From assembly GCA_002401525.1 (NCBI GenBank), contig NVTH01000110.1, forward strand, positions 1 to 7,658: a stretch of DNA of 7,658 nucleotides. Reading direction: 5' to 3'. Shown piece after piece: positions 6,357 to 7,658 of the stretch (the first letter of the stretch is position 1; every line of letters begins with the position of its first letter). Below the pieces are notes generated by a model. It did not search any database. It saw only the letters and a program-made list of their open reading frames with translations, and was not told the DNA's origin. Source of the DNA: Moraxellaceae bacterium. GTDB lineage: Bacteria > Pseudomonadota > Gammaproteobacteria > Pseudomonadales > UBA3067. A program made the position numbers and the translations under genes.

Positions 6357-6384
6357 TTGAGGCGCCGTATTGACAGCGCCTCAA
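6357..6384. terminator. Hairpin between convergent rhlE and hydratase genes
   Basis: TTGAGGCGC (6357-6365) and GCGCCTCAA (6376-6384) form a perfect nine-base-pair stem with a ten-base loop. It lies 32 bases beyond the hydratase stop on the minus strand and 73 bases beyond the rhlE stop on the plus strand, so it could serve both. Neither side has a strong U-tract (minus strand continues TTACTCC, plus strand CATCGAG), so efficiency is uncertain; it may instead protect transcript 3' ends. Confidence 0.55.
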
Positions 6385-6416
6385 CATCGAGATTTACAAC
6401 TTATTACTTAGCGAGA

Positions 6417-7265
6417 TTACTCAGGCTTGTAAGTAAATTTCGATTGAGACAATACTACATTGCCTTTTTGAGTTTCAACGCTGACGATTGCTTCGCCATT
6501 ACCTACTTCCCAAAGCTTAGTGATGATCGCATCGCCCATGAACACTTGATCAGCGAATCGCGCAGAAAGTGAAACAAAGCGATCAGGATCACCGCCACAC
6601 AATGCTTGCAAACACGCACGCCCTACAAATCCATAAGTACACAAGCCGTGCAAAAAGGTTGACGGGAAGCCACCCATTTGAGCAAAAGCTGGATCAATAT
6701 GGATTGGGTTACGGTCACCGGTCAAACGGTACAATGCCGCTTGCTCAGGATGAGTCACCGCTTCGATCACATGATCTGGCTCGCGATCGGGGGGAACATT
6801 GACGTCTTTTGTAGAAGGACCACGTTCGCCGCCAAATCCGCCTTCTCCACGAATAAACATAGTGGAGTGAACCGTAAAGATCGGGCCATTTTTATCCCGA
6901 ACTTCACCTTCCACACCGAGAACAGCAGCCTTACCTTTGTCCCATACTTCTGAGATTCGGCCAATGGCTTCCGCTTTACAGTTAGCAGGGATTGGACGAT
7001 GCAAAGTAATGGATTGCTCGCCATGAAGAAGCATCGCTAAATTAAATTCAACATTCGCAATCAAACCACCCATGGTGGCCATTCCAGGAACAACACCAAA
7101 AGTAGGAAGTACTTTAGGGCCTTTACCCTCGTAGAGGAAGTCCAGCTCAGTATCAGGTTGAGCACCGACCGCTACCGCATAAAGTTGAGTTTTATTTGAG
7201 TCCCATTCAACTGGCATTGGATCAAATTCAATACCCAGCAAATCATTAGAAATTTTCTTACCCAT
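6417..7265 (-). CDS. MaoC-family hydratase 2: (R)-specific enoyl-CoA hydratase, double hot-dog
   Basis: 282-residue enzyme expected to hydrate trans-2-enoyl-CoA to (3R)-hydroxyacyl-CoA. The C-terminal hot-dog domain carries the hydratase-2 motif YRLTGDRNPIHIDPAFA (179-195), with catalytic D184 and H189 at the family spacing, then FLHGLCTYG (204-212). The N-terminal hot-dog (about 1-135, with YAVAVGA at 29-35) lacks that motif and would shape the acyl pocket. The glycine-rich RGEGGFGG (139-146) is the usual linker. This full double fold matches the hydratase module of eukaryotic multifunctional enzyme 2 and handles bulkier acyl chains than single-domain PhaJ. The ATG at 7265 is preceded by GAGAGAT, a modest ribosome binding site. 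Upstream on the same strand is an SCP-2 domain gene, supporting a shared role in acyl-CoA breakdown. Catalytic residues are intact; the substrate is unknown. Confidence 0.93.
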   Translation of the reverse strand: MGKKISNDLLGIEFDPMPVEWDSNKTQLYAVAVGAQPDTELDFLYEGKGPKVLPTFGVVPGMATMGGLIANVEFNLAMLLHGEQSITLHRPIPANCKAEAIGRISEVWDKGKAAVLGVEGEVRDKNGPIFTVHSTMFIRGEGGFGGERGPSTKDVNVPPDREPDHVIEAVTHPEQAALYRLTGDRNPIHIDPAFAQMGGFPSTFLHGLCTYGFVGRACLQALCGGDPDRFVSLSARFADQVFMGDAIITKLWEVGNGEAIVSVETQKGNVVLSQSKFTYKPE

Positions 7266-7286
7266 TTTCTTTATCTCTCATTTCGA

Positions 7287-7307
7287 TTTCAGAAACACTT
7301 TCTGAAA
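7287..7307. promoter_or_regulatory. Perfect 9+3+9 palindrome upstream of the hydratase gene (candidate operator)
   Basis: TTTCAGAAA (7287-7295), spacer CAC, then TTTCTGAAA (7299-7307), an exact inverted repeat. Its near edge lies 21 bases before the hydratase ATG on the minus strand, so it would fall in the promoter-proximal leader. The size and symmetry suit a dimeric repressor such as a TetR or GntR type; I do not recognise the consensus. It is too AT-rich to be a good terminator. No clear -10/-35 for the hydratase gene was found in 7308-7400. Confidence 0.5.
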
Positions 7308-7390
7308 ATGCTTACACAAACTCTCTGTGAACTAAACAGCAGCGACTTGATAAAAAAGCCACTTTTAAAACACAGCCATTAAAATTTGTC

Positions 7391-7437
7391 CCCTAAAACA
7401 ACACAGCCCACTTTCTATCTCTAGAAGCGGGCTGTGT
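7391..7437 (-). terminator. Rho-independent terminator of the SCP-2 gene
   Basis: ACACAGCCC (7401-7409) and GGGCTGTGT (7429-7437) form a perfect nine-base-pair stem; after an A-C mismatch a few more pairs extend inward. Read on the minus strand the stem is followed by TGTTTTAGG, a short U-tract, so it terminates transcription coming from the SCP-2 gene. It lies about 38 bases past that stop codon and suggests that the hydratase gene has its own promoter. Confidence 0.8.
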
Positions 7438-7441
7438 ATGC

Positions 7442-7459
7442 TGCAAATTTACATTTGCA
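7442..7459. repeat. Small AT-rich inverted repeat next to the terminator
   Basis: TGCAAAT (7442-7448) and ATTTGCA (7453-7459) are exact inverted copies with a four-base loop. It lies between the SCP-2 stop and the main terminator stem, and would form a second hairpin in the same 3' untranslated region. Confidence 0.5.
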
Positions 7460-7475
7460 AAGCTACTTCAGAAAA

Positions 7476-7658
7476 CTAGTCTGTCATATCAGCAATTTTC
7501 TTTTGAAGCTCTTGTTGCTTAGCGCTAGGTTGAACGCTTTGCATTGCCATCATTTTGCTCATGTCGCCTTCAACTTTGATTTGGCCGCTCATGAATCCTT
7601 GCATGCCAGCTGATTGGTCTTGTTCGATGAACAATTTAACAGCAAGCTCTTTAGGAAG
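7476..7658 (-). CDS. SCP-2 sterol-carrier domain protein, C-terminal part (gene continues beyond window)
   Basis: The last 60 codons of a minus-strand gene, ending in TAG at 7476-7478; the start lies past the right edge. The residues FMSGQIKVEGDMSKMMAMQ (22-40 of the visible part) match the conserved end of SCP-2 domains, where F-x-x-G-K-x-K-x-x-G-D/N-x-x-x-A/M-M-x-L/M-Q is typical. SCP-2 domains hold lipids or fatty acyl-CoAs in a hydrophobic tunnel. The remaining tail (about 41-60) is Gln/Lys-rich and probably helical. Whether this is a stand-alone SCP-2 protein or the C-terminus of a larger enzyme, such as a short-chain dehydrogenase with a fused SCP-2 domain, cannot be told here. The next gene on the strand is hydratase 2, the domain it accompanies in eukaryotic multifunctional enzyme 2. 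Confidence 0.82.
   Translation of the reverse strand, partial: LPKELAVKLFIEQDQSAGMQGFMSGQIKVEGDMSKMMAMQSVQPSAKQQELQKKIADMTD

Noticed and set aside
6357..7024. Open frames on both strands across the hydratase gene
   Set aside because: The hydratase frame has a full conserved motif and domain structure; the others show no recognisable features and are shadows.
7268..7288. Tiny minus-strand upstream frame (ATG followed by six codons and TAA) overlapping the hydratase start
   Set aside because: Its ATG lacks a clear ribosome binding site and such short frames arise often by chance; not listed as a leader peptide.

Overview
The window looks like chromosomal DNA of a gammaproteobacterium, most likely a marine or lipid/hydrocarbon-using one. 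This rests on the RhlE-type DEAD-box helicase, an outer-membrane porin paired with a small PstS-like periplasmic protein, and acyl-CoA catabolism genes of the kind common in such bacteria. Base composition appears moderate throughout. There is no insertion sequence, tRNA, rRNA or CRISPR array, and no block of clearly foreign DNA.

Layout from left to right. Positions 1-172 are a window edge with short repeats and no confident gene. Positions 173-2566 hold two consecutive plus-strand acyl-CoA dehydrogenase genes. They look like the two complementary subunits of a heteromeric enzyme: the first keeps the FAD-binding motifs and a candidate catalytic glutamate, and the second is shorter and has lost several of those motifs. 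A terminator-like hairpin follows at 2663-2690. Positions 2826-4564 are a tight two-gene operon with good ribosome binding sites: an outer-membrane beta-barrel protein with an acidic coiled coil at its N-terminus, then a small exported PstS-like protein. A strong hairpin closes it. After a 330-base gap comes rhlE (4895-6283), which ends in a low-complexity Asn/Ser/Lys/Arg tail.

The right end is on the minus strand. A double hot-dog hydratase-2 (MaoC type) gene occupies 6417-7265 and converges on rhlE. Upstream of it, running in from beyond the edge, is the 3' end of a gene encoding an SCP-2 sterol-carrier domain (7476-7658), with its own terminator. Hydratase 2 next to SCP-2 recalls the domain content of eukaryotic peroxisomal multifunctional enzyme 2, here on separate genes.

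Functional picture: acyl-CoA dehydrogenase, R-specific enoyl-CoA hydratase and lipid-carrier domain would fit beta-oxidation of unusual (branched, long or cyclic side-chain) acyl-CoAs, but the two sets lie on opposite strands and are separated by unrelated genes, so this link is inference. I did not find a clearly new biological system. The best leads are the degenerate acyl-CoA dehydrogenase pair, the porin plus mini-PstS operon, the split MFE-2-like set, two intergenic arrays of degenerate octamers, a perfect 9+3+9 palindrome before the hydratase gene, and a terminator that could fold as a pseudoknot.
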